From Actinomycetes bacterium (GTDB lineage: Bacteria; Actinomycetota; Actinomycetes; Actinomycetales; Microbacteriaceae): a DNA stretch of 62,549 bases. How positions within the stretch are numbered: the stretch's first letter is position 1; each line of letters starts with the position of its first letter. The notes below the pieces were generated by a model. It was given only the letters and a program-made list of their open reading frames with translations. It had not been told where the DNA came from and ran no database searches. A program made the translations under genes and the position numbers. Shown here one piece after another: positions 7,019 to 15,466 of the stretch. The DNA lies in the NCBI GenBank assembly GCA_023390155.1, contig JAEWDJ010000111.1:1-62549 (forward strand), in the 5' to 3' direction.

Positions 7019-8560
7019 ATGACCACCTTCACCGCCGACCAGCTCCTCACCGACGAAGGCGCACCCCGCGTCCGGTTCGCCGCCCGCGAGCGCCGCGGCG
7101 CCCTCCTCGGCCTGAGCTTCCTCCAGCTGACCGTCATCGGCTCGGCCGTCGCCGTCCTGCTGACGACCCTGTTCATCAACGCCAACGCCGTGTGGGTGAT
7201 GCTGCCCATCGCGCTCGTCGTCTGCTTCTTCGCCATCGCAACCTACCGGCGCGAACCGGTCCTGGCCATCGCCGCCCAAGCCGCCCGCTACCTCTACCGC
7301 ACCATCGCCGGGCAGACCACCTTCCGGCGGGACGTGTGGATGCGTGTCAGTCTCGCCTCCCTCAACGTTGGACAGGCGCACCTGGACGCGATCACCCCGA
7401 CCGTGACCTCCCGGTTCCTCCTCCCTGGCGCGCTCGGCGACGTGCAGATCATCCAAATCCCCGGCGCCGGGGCGTTCATCTACAACGCGCGCGGTCGCCT
7501 CGCCTCCGTCACCGTCCGGGTCGGATCCCGCGCGTGGGCGCTGCGCGACAAGGGCACCCAGGAGGCCGCCTACGACGGCTTCGTCGAATGGCTCAGCACC
7601 CTCGAGAACCTCCCCGGCGTCCGGGAGACCACGATCCGCATCCGCGTCGACCGTGCCTCATCCACGGAACTCCGCGACTACCTGATCGCCCGCGAAGATG
7701 AGTTCGACCCGCACGTCACCGCGGAGCTGCGGCAGGAGTACTGGGCGCTGACCCAGGCCGCGTCCAAGCGGTCGATGGGGTTCACCAACTACATCACTCT
7801 CACCTTCGACACCGGCGCCCTCAACGCCGCCATCCGCGATGGCGGCAAAGGACTCACCGGCCTCGCCGCCGTGCTCAAGGAGCGCGTCGCCGGGATCGAG
7901 ACCTCGATGGAGCACGCCCGCCTCACCCCGGCCGGATGGCTCACCGCCGACGAACTCGACGACCTCCTCGCCGTCTCCTCCGACCCCATCGCCGCCGCGG
8001 CCCGCCGCGAAGACGTCACCGCCCTCACCGGGACAGGCCAGCAGGCGCCCCCGGTGATGGGAATCGACGAGAGCTGGGACAGCATGCGCGTTGACGAGTC
8101 CTGGCACCAGACGTTCTGGGTCGCCGAATGGCCACGCACCGACGTCCGCACCGGGTTCCTGGAGCCGCTCCTCTACGCCGGCGATGCCACCCGGGTGATC
8201 ACCCTTCAGGTGCGCCCGATTCCCACGCACAAGGCGCTGGCCCAGGTGAACCGAGCCCAGTCCGACATGGAGACGGCCGCGACCATCCGGCTCAAGATGC
8301 AATCCCGAATCCCGCTCACCCACCTGCGCGAAGAGCAGGACCTCGCCACCCGAGAGCACGACCTCGTCGACGGCTTCGGCGACGTCGAATACCGCGGCTT
8401 CATCACCATCTCCGCCGAATCCAAGGACGGGCTGGCCAAGGCGCGAACCGACATCGAGCAGGCCTCGCACCCAGCCCGCCTCGTGCTCGCCTCCATGTCC
8501 GGGCAGCAAGCCGCCGGGTTCGTCACCGGCGCCCTCCCCGTCCCGATGGAAGGAGAGTGA
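7019..8560 (+). CDS. SCO6880-family conjugation protein
   Basis: The 513-residue protein has two membrane helices near the N-terminus (about 33-52 and 58-78) and a long cytoplasmic part. It has the size, topology and place of the actinobacterial SCO6880 family, which precedes a VirB4 ATPase in conjugation operons. No nucleotide-binding loop is seen. It may combine the roles of a PrgI-type membrane adaptor and the VirB4 N-terminal domain. It starts three bases after the VirB6-like stop, and its own stop is one base from the VirB4 ATG. Confidence 0.8.
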   Translation: MTTFTADQLLTDEGAPRVRFAARERRGALLGLSFLQLTVIGSAVAVLLTTLFINANAVWVMLPIALVVCFFAIATYRREPVLAIAAQAARYLYRTIAGQTTFRRDVWMRVSLASLNVGQAHLDAITPTVTSRFLLPGALGDVQIIQIPGAGAFIYNARGRLASVTVRVGSRAWALRDKGTQEAAYDGFVEWLSTLENLPGVRETTIRIRVDRASSTELRDYLIAREDEFDPHVTAELRQEYWALTQAASKRSMGFTNYITLTFDTGALNAAIRDGGKGLTGLAAVLKERVAGIETSMEHARLTPAGWLTADELDDLLAVSSDPIAAAARREDVTALTGTGQQAPPVMGIDESWDSMRVDESWHQTFWVAEWPRTDVRTGFLEPLLYAGDATRVITLQVRPIPTHKALAQVNRAQSDMETAATIRLKMQSRIPLTHLREEQDLATREHDLVDGFGDVEYRGFITISAESKDGLAKARTDIEQASHPARLVLASMSGQQAAGFVTGALPVPMEGE

Positions 8561-8561
8561 G

Positions 8562-10013
8562 ATGGCCAAGCCCACCGCTGTCATCGGACACGTTCCGGCC
8601 GCTGAGAAGCACAGCCTCCGTGGCCTCCGCGGGAAGCACTCGGCCGAGCAGAAGAGCGCCGGTTGGAAGCTGCAGACGCAGGAGCTGCCCGCGTCGAAGA
8701 TGCCGGCGTGGGGGTGGAAGCAGCCGCACAACCTGCGCGGCCCGCTGCGTGCCGCCCCGCCGGCGCACCGTTGCTCCTCCCGGGTCCTCGGCGGTGCGTA
8801 TCCGTTCCTGGCCGAGACCGGCGACATCCTCACCGGCGCGTACATCGGCGAGAACCAGCTCTCCCGGGCGCCGTTCTGCTTCGACCCCTGGGACGCCTAC
8901 TCCGCCGAGGCCGTCCGCTCGCACTCCGTCGCGATCATCGGTGTGAAGGGCACCGGCAAGTCCGTGCTGGCCAAGTCCTGGGGCTCCCGCCTCGCCCGCC
9001 TCGGCCGGAAGATCGCCGTCCCGCACGACCCCAACGGCGAATGGGTGCGGGTCGCCGCCTACGTCGGCGGCACCTCCATCAGCGTCGGCCCCGGCAAAGC
9101 CGCACGGATCAACCTCCTCGACGAAGGGCCCCGCGACCCGGCGTTCAGCGACGAAGACTGGAACCAGAACGTCCTCCAGTACCGGCGCGCCACCGTGAAG
9201 ACGATCATCCGGCGGCTCCGCGAAGGAGGGAACCTGGAACCGGTCGAGCACACCGCCCTCGACGTCGCCCTCGACTCCCTCCGCGGCCAGACCACCGTCA
9301 TCATCACGCACGTCTACGATCGCCTGATCGACCCCGACGACTCCCTCCCGCAAGAGGTCGCCGACGCCGGCCACCTGCTCGCGCACAGCCTGCGCCGGAT
9401 GGTCTCCGGCGACCTCACCGGCTTCTTCGACGGGCCCTCCACCGTCCGCTTCGACGCCAACGCACCGATGATGGTCGTCGACACCTCCGCCCTGAAAGGA
9501 GCGTCGCCGGAGGCACAAGCGTTGGCCCGGCTTGCCACCGCGAACTGGATCCGCCGCTCCTCTCTCGGTGCCAACCGGCAAGCCCGTGTGATCATCCACG
9601 AAGAGGCCGCCGTCGAGCTCCTCAACGATGTCTCCGGCGGCGACGGCCTCGCCGACCGTGTCGAAGACGAGAAGGTCGCCCGGCACCTCGGCACCAGCAA
9701 CTGGTACCTCCTCCACCGCGTCGCCGACCTCGACTCCCTCGGCGACCGCAACAGCGCCCTCCACGCCCGCGCACTCGGCCTCCTCGCCGACTGCGAGACC
9801 CGCATCTCCTACGCCCAGCACTCCGGCGAGATCGCCCGCTCCCGCGAAATCCTCGGCTGGAACGACACCCAAGCCGACCTCGTCCGCAAACTCCACAAGG
9901 GCGAAGGGCTCTGGCAGATCGGCCAAGACCGGGTCGCGAAGGTCCGCAACATCTGCTCCGACTACGAGATGAGCATCTTCAGCACCGACACCCACGGCGG
10001 CGAACGCGCATGA
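8562..10013 (+). CDS. VirB4-type conjugation ATPase
   Basis: The 483-residue ATPase has Walker A GVKGTGKS at residues 127-134 and a Walker B-like strand VIIHEEAA near residue 343, where Glu follows the hydrophobic strand. A C-terminal helix set contains TRISYAQHSGEIARSREILG. It is shorter than classical VirB4, as expected when the N-terminal part is supplied by the separate SCO6880 protein just upstream. It would power assembly of the transfer channel. Its TGA overlaps the ATG of the coupling protein. Confidence 0.87.
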   Translation: MAKPTAVIGHVPAAEKHSLRGLRGKHSAEQKSAGWKLQTQELPASKMPAWGWKQPHNLRGPLRAAPPAHRCSSRVLGGAYPFLAETGDILTGAYIGENQLSRAPFCFDPWDAYSAEAVRSHSVAIIGVKGTGKSVLAKSWGSRLARLGRKIAVPHDPNGEWVRVAAYVGGTSISVGPGKAARINLLDEGPRDPAFSDEDWNQNVLQYRRATVKTIIRRLREGGNLEPVEHTALDVALDSLRGQTTVIITHVYDRLIDPDDSLPQEVADAGHLLAHSLRRMVSGDLTGFFDGPSTVRFDANAPMMVVDTSALKGASPEAQALARLATANWIRRSSLGANRQARVIIHEEAAVELLNDVSGGDGLADRVEDEKVARHLGTSNWYLLHRVADLDSLGDRNSALHARALGLLADCETRISYAQHSGEIARSREILGWNDTQADLVRKLHKGEGLWQIGQDRVAKVRNICSDYEMSIFSTDTHGGERA

Positions 10014-11815
10014 ACGGCCACCGCTCACCCTGGGTCATCCCAGCCCTCTATGCCATCTTCGGGATCGTCGTGGTGGGCGCCGTCTCCACGCTGATCGGGG
10101 CGGCCACCATCCGTGCGGTCTGCGGTGCTGGCGGCGGTCCGAACAGCGTCATCGCAGGCCTCCAGCTCGCCATCAACGGCGACTCCGCCGGGTACACAGT
10201 CGCGGCCGGCTGCACCGTGCCCGTCGCACTGATCCGGATCCTGGACGTGCTCGCCCTGCTACTGCTCGTCGCTGCCGCCGTCGCCGCGACGACCTGGTGG
10301 CTTCGCTTCCGGCAGTCGGACCGCCACTTCATCCACGAACTCCGGATGCGCGAGGGACTGGCCAAGCCCGGCGAGATCCGCAAACATACCTCCCGTGCGG
10401 CCACCCTTCGGCGCACGAAGACCCTCCGCCCATCGCTGCATGACCCAACCCCCGAAGCGGTGGGCTGGAGGGTCGGCCGCGCACACGGGCAAGACGTCTA
10501 CGTCTCCATCGAAGACTCCATCGTCGTCGAGGGCGCACCCCGCTCCGGCAAGGGCTACCGGTTCATCATCAACGCCATCCTCGACTGGGACGGCCCGATC
10601 ATCACCACCTCCACCCGCAACGACAACCTCTCCGCCACGATGCGCGAGCGCGCCCGTGTCGGCGAGGTCACCGTCTTCGACCCGCAAGAACTCTCCGGCG
10701 TTCGATCCGCGCTCCGGATCTCCCCGGTCACCGGATGCGAGGACCCTCTCGTTGCCGACCAGCGCGGTCAGGCGATCGTCGCCGGCACCGCCCTAGGCGC
10801 ATCCAAGACCAATCAGGAGTGGGCGCACGTCTCCTCCTCCGTCCTCTCCCGACTCCTGCACGCCGCCGCCGTCGACGGCCGCGGTGCCGACGCCCTGGCC
10901 CGTTGGGGCTCCAACCCGCGCCTCGCCCTCGAAGCGGTCAACGTGCTCGCCAACCGCGGCACCCCGGGGTGGGCCGAAGACCTCGACGCGATCATCAACG
11001 GTGATGAGAAACTCCTCGCCTCCTCCTGGTTCGGCGTCTCCGGCGCCGTCCGACCACTCGCCATCCCCGCCATCCGCAAAGCCATGACCCCCGGCCGCGA
11101 CGAGCAATTCGACCCCGACCAGTTCCTCACCGGCTCCAACAGCCTCTACCTCGTCGGCACCGGAGCCGGCGCCGGATCCGTCGGCGGCTTCCTCGGCGCC
11201 GTCCTCGACGATATCGTCGAAACCGCCCGCCGCAAAGCCCTCGCCTCACCCGGCTCCCGCCTCGACCTCCCCCTCGCCCTCATCCTCGACGAGATCGCCA
11301 ACATGTTCTCCTGGCCCGCCCTGCCCCGGATCATGGCCGACGGCGGCGGCATCGGCATCTCCACCATCGTGGTCCTCCAAGCCCTCTCCCAAGCCGAGAC
11401 CGCCTGGTCACGATCGGAAGCCGACACCATCTGGTCTGCCGCCACCGCCAAACTCCTGCTCGGCGGAGCCTCCGACGTCGACCACCTCCGCGACATCGAA
11501 TCCCTCCTCGGCAACCGCCGCATCCACAACACCGGCCACACCTACAACGACACCGGCTCCTCCACCAACGTCAGCAACGAGAAGATCCCCGTCATGACCA
11601 TCGACGAGATCCGCCGCATGCCCGAAACCGTCGGGCTCCTCGCCTACCGCAACCGCCGCGGCATCCTCCTCGACCTCAGCGGCTGGACCGACCGCCCCGA
11701 CGCCACCCAGATCAAAACCGGCAAGAAGGCCACCGAAGCAGACCAACAGCTCGTCTTCGCCGACCAGTACCGGGCCGCCCTCGACCGCCGCCACGCCGCC
11801 GAGGAGCGGAACTGA
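10010..11815 (+). CDS. Type IV coupling protein (VirD4/TraG/TraD family)
   Basis: The 601-residue protein has two N-terminal membrane helices (about 9-33 and 75-98), Walker A GAPRSGKG at 175-182, and Walker B LALILDEIAN with a TraG-like GGGIGISTIVVLQALSQAE following. It pumps DNA and relaxase into the channel. The start at 10010 forms ATGA with the VirB4 stop. The longer frame back to 8663 is a shadow of VirB4 and is rejected. Confidence 0.92.
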   Translation: MNGHRSPWVIPALYAIFGIVVVGAVSTLIGAATIRAVCGAGGGPNSVIAGLQLAINGDSAGYTVAAGCTVPVALIRILDVLALLLLVAAAVAATTWWLRFRQSDRHFIHELRMREGLAKPGEIRKHTSRAATLRRTKTLRPSLHDPTPEAVGWRVGRAHGQDVYVSIEDSIVVEGAPRSGKGYRFIINAILDWDGPIITTSTRNDNLSATMRERARVGEVTVFDPQELSGVRSALRISPVTGCEDPLVADQRGQAIVAGTALGASKTNQEWAHVSSSVLSRLLHAAAVDGRGADALARWGSNPRLALEAVNVLANRGTPGWAEDLDAIINGDEKLLASSWFGVSGAVRPLAIPAIRKAMTPGRDEQFDPDQFLTGSNSLYLVGTGAGAGSVGGFLGAVLDDIVETARRKALASPGSRLDLPLALILDEIANMFSWPALPRIMADGGGIGISTIVVLQALSQAETAWSRSEADTIWSAATAKLLLGGASDVDHLRDIESLLGNRRIHNTGHTYNDTGSSTNVSNEKIPVMTIDEIRRMPETVGLLAYRNRRGILLDLSGWTDRPDATQIKTGKKATEADQQLVFADQYRAALDRRHAAEERN

Positions 11816-12216
11816 TGTCCAACCGCCGCCGCCCCGCCTGGGACAACAACTACCGCACCCGTTACCTCCACTCGCCGGCCTGGTTCGCGCGGCGAGACCG
11901 CTGGTTCGTCACCGAGATGCGCCAGGTCGGTCACGTGCGGTGCGCGCTCTGCCTCGGCACCGGCACCCCGCGCACCCTCGAACTCCACCATCTCGACTAC
12001 CGCGGCGTCCTGCAGACGCCGGCAGGCTGGGCGGCCCGCGAGCAACACGACGACCTCACCGCACTGCACCCACGCTGCCACGAATACCTGCACCAGCTCA
12101 TCGACCGCGACCGCGCCCTCTCCGGCCTCGTCTCCCGGCGCACCGCCTCCGCGCAAGCGATCGCCCGGCTGCGGGCCAAGCTCGGCAGGTACGTCGAATC
12201 GCTGGAGCAGCAGTGA
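11815..12216 (+). CDS. HNH-fold nuclease-like protein
   Basis: The 133-residue protein has an HNH-type treble-clef pattern: CALC (residues 43-46), ELHHLDY (60-66) and HPRCHEYLH (87-95). The two CxxC-like pairs would hold zinc and His62/His63 would be catalytic. It starts on the last base of the coupling-protein stop codon (TGATG) and overlaps the next gene by four bases. Its conserved place suggests an element function such as DNA processing rather than cargo. It could also be a zinc-binding structural relative without nuclease activity. Confidence 0.65.
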   Translation: MSNRRRPAWDNNYRTRYLHSPAWFARRDRWFVTEMRQVGHVRCALCLGTGTPRTLELHHLDYRGVLQTPAGWAAREQHDDLTALHPRCHEYLHQLIDRDRALSGLVSRRTASAQAIARLRAKLGRYVESLEQQ

Positions 12217-12680
12217 GCGGCGACGAGACACCGATCGAGGACCTCCTCGATTCACTCCCAGAGGGTTGGGACGAGCAGCTGCCTCGACGCAGTCCCGGCA
12301 TGCTCGGCGTCAGCGTGGTCAACTGGCGCACCCTCGACGACGCGGACGCACCCGAGACCTGGACCGACCTAGGGGAGTGGGTGACCTGGTTCACTGACCG
12401 CTACAACCTCCCCGCCAGGAAGATCCCGCCGTGCTGGTTCAGGCACGGCGCTCTCGTCGAAGAGCTCTCCGCACTTCACACTGCTTGGCTCGTCTCCTTC
12501 GACTCCCTCGACGCCGGCTACGGCCCGATCGGTTGGCATGAACGCCTCGCCGCCGCCATCCCGCGACTGGCCACCTGGTACAGCGGCGAATGCCACAACG
12601 GACACACCGAGCTCCCGCAGACCGCGGCAACCGAAGCGCCAACCGACTGGGGCGACTGGATCCAGCGAACCCACGCGTGA
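12213..12680 (+). CDS. DUF4913-like conserved conjugation-element protein
   Basis: The 155-residue protein starts at GTG 12213, overlapping the previous stop. It resembles DUF4913 proteins in the run WFTDRYNLPARKIPPCWFRH...LVEELSALHTAWLVSF...GWHERLAAAIPRLATWYSG (about residues 57-125). Such proteins occur in actinobacterial plasmids and ICEs near coupling proteins. The function is unknown. The longer frame back to 11940 lies inside the HNH gene and is rejected. Confidence 0.7.
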   Translation: MSGDETPIEDLLDSLPEGWDEQLPRRSPGMLGVSVVNWRTLDDADAPETWTDLGEWVTWFTDRYNLPARKIPPCWFRHGALVEELSALHTAWLVSFDSLDAGYGPIGWHERLAAAIPRLATWYSGECHNGHTELPQTAATEAPTDWGDWIQRTHA

Positions 12681-12791
12681 CCGCGGCGACCGCTCGCCGC
12701 GCGCACCTGGAGCGCCCGAAGGAACCGCCGAACGGAACGTGGAGGTAGAAGCGACCCGACAGGACGGCCGCGCAACCGAAAGGCAAGACCC

Positions 12792-13235
12792 ATGAGCACA
12801 CGAATCCCCGTCAGCATCGAAGGCAACCTCGTCGCCGACCCCGCCTACGGCGAATCCGAGAACGGCACCAAGTTCGCCAAGTTCACCGTCGCCGTCACCG
12901 ATCGCAAACTCGAAGACGGCAAATGGATCGACGGCGACACCCAATACCACCGCACCACCGTCTTCGGCCGCACCGCCGAAAACGTCCGCGACAGCCTCGC
13001 CAAGGGCGACACCGTCGTCGTCAACGGCAACCTCGAATTCCGCCACTGGACTGACCCAGCCAGTGGCGAAGCACGAGCGGCGACCGAGGTCGTCGCCGAT
13101 GCCGTGGGGCCGTCGCTCAGGTACGCGATCGCGGAGGTGGCGCGTCGAGCCCCAAAAACTGACGGCCCGGACGCCTCCGCGACTGGGCCTCTCTCGACCC
13201 GATTGGCGCAACAGCAGACGGCATCGCTTGCATGA
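12792..13235 (+). CDS. ssb: Single-stranded DNA-binding protein
   Basis: The 147-residue protein has an OB-fold domain in residues 1-110: IEGNLVADP, FAKFTVAVTDRK, YHRTTVFGRTAENV, LAKGDTVVVNGNLE. The C-terminus lacks the acidic DDDIPF-type tail of the housekeeping SSB, as is common for element-encoded SSBs. It would coat transferred single-stranded DNA. It is the last gene of the conjugation operon and is followed 11 bases later by a strong terminator. Confidence 0.9.
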   Translation: MSTRIPVSIEGNLVADPAYGESENGTKFAKFTVAVTDRKLEDGKWIDGDTQYHRTTVFGRTAENVRDSLAKGDTVVVNGNLEFRHWTDPASGEARAATEVVADAVGPSLRYAIAEVARRAPKTDGPDASATGPLSTRLAQQQTASLA

Positions 13236-13245
13236 CCCACGAGTG

Positions 13246-13274
13246 AAAGGGGCTGGCGAACGCCGGCCCCTTTT
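13246..13274 (+). terminator. Intrinsic terminator of the conjugation operon
   Basis: AAAGGGGCTGGCG, loop AA and CGCCGGCCCCTTT form a 13-bp stem with one G-U pair, ending in TTTT. It lies just downstream of ssb. Confidence 0.9.
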
Positions 13275-13528
13275 GTGTTCTCAGCTGATACGTCTGGTCT
13301 GGCCGCGGTTGGCATGTGCTGCGAGCACCGGATAGAGCCGAAATCAAGGTGCTGCCCATCGCGTAGAACCCTAATCTGGGTGTGACGTCCCGAAGCTGGC
13401 GGATGGCTCGTCCACTTGATCGCCGAGCCCGCCGATCCTGTCCCCAGCTGAGGAGCTCCACAGAGCATGCCGTTTATCTAATGACATGGGGGCATGGACG
13501 ACCTCAAGGCTCGCATCAAGGAGAAGGC

Positions 13529-14581
13529 TTGAATTTACTCCAACAACTGCAGACAAGGACGGGCGACATTCGCCGTGAACTAGAAGAGAAGATGGCTTCC
13601 GGATACCGCCGGTCGGACATCGGCGAGGCCGCTCGTGATTTGTGCGCACTCTGGGAATCCACTCTTGTGATGAGCGGTCACTCATGGACGAACACGTACT
13701 TGTACCATCAGGCCGAGGATCTCGCGGCTCTTGGCTGGATGGGCGCCACGGATCTCCATCTCATTCGAAAGACCAATAATGACGACAAGCATGGAACGCC
13801 TGTCACGGCCACCGCAGTAGAAATACTCGACGCGATATCGCGCGTAGAACAATCGATTGCATTCTTGAAACCCCTGGTTCCGGGACTTCAGCAGGACGTC
13901 CTTGAGCCGCGACTGCGGCGAATCGTCTGCGCAATCTACGATCACTTCACGCAGGCGGAGACTGAGTTCGCCTTGTTAGAAGCTCGGCCAGCGGAGACGT
14001 GGATGACGGCACGGGCGCTCGATACGTTCCAGATCAATGTGTCGGATGAAAAGGCGGCACGCACGCAACTAGAGGCGCTTGAAGGCTGGGAGTATGACCC
14101 GCCGGCTTTCAAGACCTTCGCGGCATCGCTCCGAGATTCCGACGATGAGTTGTGGCGCATCGCGGTCTTCACTAGCCAGTATGAGGATGTCTATTCGATC
14201 CTCTCGTCGTATCAACATGAACGAGCGCTTCTCCCGGGCCTTCATCGCGACGATGACGCATCGAACGTGCTTTCGACCCTTTCGTTAGTTCAGGCGCGGT
14301 CACTCGCCGATAGCGGGCAACTGATGAAAGCGAGCGAACTACTAGCGGCAGCAACTAAAGAAGGGCTTGTCACGCGACGCCCAGATCTTCCGCTTCTGGC
14401 CGAGGTTGTCGTAGACACGTTCAGGAAGCTCTCGCCTGAAGTAGCTCAAGTGGTCCGCGTCGATCGCGCGAACGCGCGGGTCTTCGCGAGCGAACAAAAT
14501 CGCGCATCTCTCGCCCTCGATGCAAAGTACGGAGTTCTGGTCTCTCCCGAGGGAGTGCTCTTCGTCCGCACAGGGAACTGA
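13529..14581 (+). CDS. Hypothetical ICE cargo protein, 350 aa
   Basis: The frame is open from 13382, but the best start is TTG 13529, preceded by AAGGAGA at 13519-13524. The protein is soluble and mostly helical, and I do not recognise a family. A segment LIRKTNNDDKHG (about 90-100 after this start) resembles the R-x3-N-x3-H pattern of HEPN-like proteins, a weak hint only. Codons are less GC-biased (TTCGTTAGTT, GAACTACTAG) than in the operons on either side, which suggests separate acquisition. It lies alone between two strong terminators, so it is an independent cargo gene, plausibly defence- or toxin-related from its position. Confidence 0.7.
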   Translation: MNLLQQLQTRTGDIRRELEEKMASGYRRSDIGEAARDLCALWESTLVMSGHSWTNTYLYHQAEDLAALGWMGATDLHLIRKTNNDDKHGTPVTATAVEILDAISRVEQSIAFLKPLVPGLQQDVLEPRLRRIVCAIYDHFTQAETEFALLEARPAETWMTARALDTFQINVSDEKAARTQLEALEGWEYDPPAFKTFAASLRDSDDELWRIAVFTSQYEDVYSILSSYQHERALLPGLHRDDDASNVLSTLSLVQARSLADSGQLMKASELLAAATKEGLVTRRPDLPLLAEVVVDTFRKLSPEVAQVVRVDRANARVFASEQNRASLALDAKYGVLVSPEGVLFVRTGN

Positions 14582-14633
14582 GCCGGCTGACAATCATGCC
14601 GCGCCCGGTTAGGCGGAGGCGCGCTAATAAGAA

Positions 14634-14673
14634 ATACAGAGGGGCCCGACACATGTGTCGGGCCCCGCTGTAT
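14634..14673. terminator. Strong bidirectional terminator
   Basis: ATACAG-A-GGGGCCCGACAC, loop AT, GTGTCGGGCCCC-G-CTGTAT: an 18-bp stem with one internal mismatch. It separates the 350-aa gene (+) from the converging RHH gene (-). Confidence 0.9.
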
Positions 14674-14684
14674 GGCTAATTCGC

Positions 14685-14888
14685 TTAGCGCAGGAGACCC
14701 CGCGCTCGCTCGATTCGATCTCGAAGTCCCTCCTGGAACTCGTCGCTCTGGCTAACGGTTTCGATGTGGGTGGCGATGGCCGCTCGGATCACATCCGAGA
14801 TGGGCCGGTTTTCAATGCTGGCAACGGTCTCTAGTTGCTCGGCTTGCTCGACCGGCAGGCGAATTGTCATTGCTTTCTGTTCCGGCAT
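14685..14888 (-). CDS. Ribbon-helix-helix (CopG-like) DNA-binding protein
   Basis: This small protein has about 67 residues from MPEQKAMTIRLP. The strand KAMTIRLP is followed by two helices (VEQAEQLETVASIENRP, ISDVIRAAIATHIE), the classic RHH pattern of CopG/ParD-type antitoxins and regulators. No toxin gene is adjacent. It diverges from the ubiquitin-like operon, and a TGGTATC direct repeat lies in the shared promoter region, so it may repress that operon. The start at 14888 is preferred over 14915 because it puts the beta strand near the N-terminus; neither has a strong ribosome binding site. Confidence 0.7.
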   Translation of the reverse strand: MPEQKAMTIRLPVEQAEQLETVASIENRPISDVIRAAIATHIETVSQSDEFQEGLRDRIERARGLLR

Positions 14889-14961
14889 ACGACGATTTTG
14901 CCACCAAAAGCGCACTACTGCAAGCTATCACTGCCATGTGGTGCATTTATTCAGATTCGTG

Positions 14962-14977
14962 TGGTATCTTGGTATCA
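14962..14977. promoter_or_regulatory. Tandem TGGTATC boxes before the ubiquitin-like operon
   Basis: TGGTATCT-TGGTATCA is two adjacent 8-bp repeats in an AT-rich stretch 25 bp upstream of the operon start. TATCTT could be a -10 box with TTCAGA as -35. RHH proteins often bind tandem short repeats, so this is the best candidate operator for the divergent RHH gene. AAGGAGG at 14990-14996 is the ribosome binding site for the ATG at 15002. Confidence 0.45.
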
Positions 14978-15001
14978 GTCAACAGTCCTAAGGAGGACAA
15001 A

Positions 15002-15466
15002 ATGAGCGACAGCTCCGAATCCCGCACAGCGAAGATCACCATCCACATTGACGGCGAGGCCTACAAGACCCACGCCGGCCCGACGCCGGTCGCCGCGTTG
15101 CGCGCGCTGCGCCAGCCGCCCCTCCCGGACAACAAGGAGCTCTGGCTGGATATCGAGGACGAGCAGGACCAGGAACTCGACCCGGCCGGAAGCATCGACG
15201 TCATCGACGGCATGCGCTTCTTCGCTGAGATCGACGCCATCACGATCCGCATCGACCGGGTCGAGTACGAGGTCTACCAGCGCAAGATGACCGGCGCCAA
15301 GCTGCGCACTCTGCCGAGCCCGGACGTTGCCGCCGACCGTGACCTCTGGCGCGACATCCCCGACAAGCGGGACGTGAAGGTTCAGGACGAGGACGTCGTC
15401 CACCTCAAGGACGGGATGCGGTTCTTCACCGCCCCCGGGCGCATCAACCCCGGTCAGGAGTCGTGA
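15002..15466 (+). CDS. Multiubiquitin protein: two tandem ubiquitin-fold domains
   Basis: The 154-residue protein has two related beta-grasp repeats. Repeat 1 (about 10-77) holds KITIHIDGEAYKTH, LWLDIEDEQDQEL and VIDGMRFF; repeat 2 (about 78-143) holds AITIRIDRVEYEVY, LWRDIPDKRDVKV and LKDGMRFF. This is the multiubiquitin family (PF14452 type). The end is TAPGRINPGQES, so a mature C-terminal Gly151 could be exposed by removing QES. AAGGAGG fixes the start at 15002; the frame to 14864 is rejected. It is first in a five-gene operon with E2-, JAB-E1-, DUF6527- and SDH-protease genes. It is probably the protein tag that is activated and conjugated or polymerised. Confidence 0.88.
   Translation: MSDSSESRTAKITIHIDGEAYKTHAGPTPVAALRALRQPPLPDNKELWLDIEDEQDQELDPAGSIDVIDGMRFFAEIDAITIRIDRVEYEVYQRKMTGAKLRTLPSPDVAADRDLWRDIPDKRDVKVQDEDVVHLKDGMRFFTAPGRINPGQES

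Noticed and set aside
5708..7456. 582-codon - strand frame opposite the VirB6-like and SCO6880-like genes
   Set aside because: Low-complexity Asp/Gly/Glu-rich shadow of two well-supported membrane-protein genes.
8663..10009. Long + strand frame extending the coupling-protein gene upstream
   Set aside because: This part lies inside the VirB4 gene in another frame and is Arg/Pro-rich; the coupling protein starts at ATG 10010.
14685..14888. Toxin-antitoxin pair
   Set aside because: The RHH protein looks antitoxin-like, but no toxin gene lies next to it on either side.
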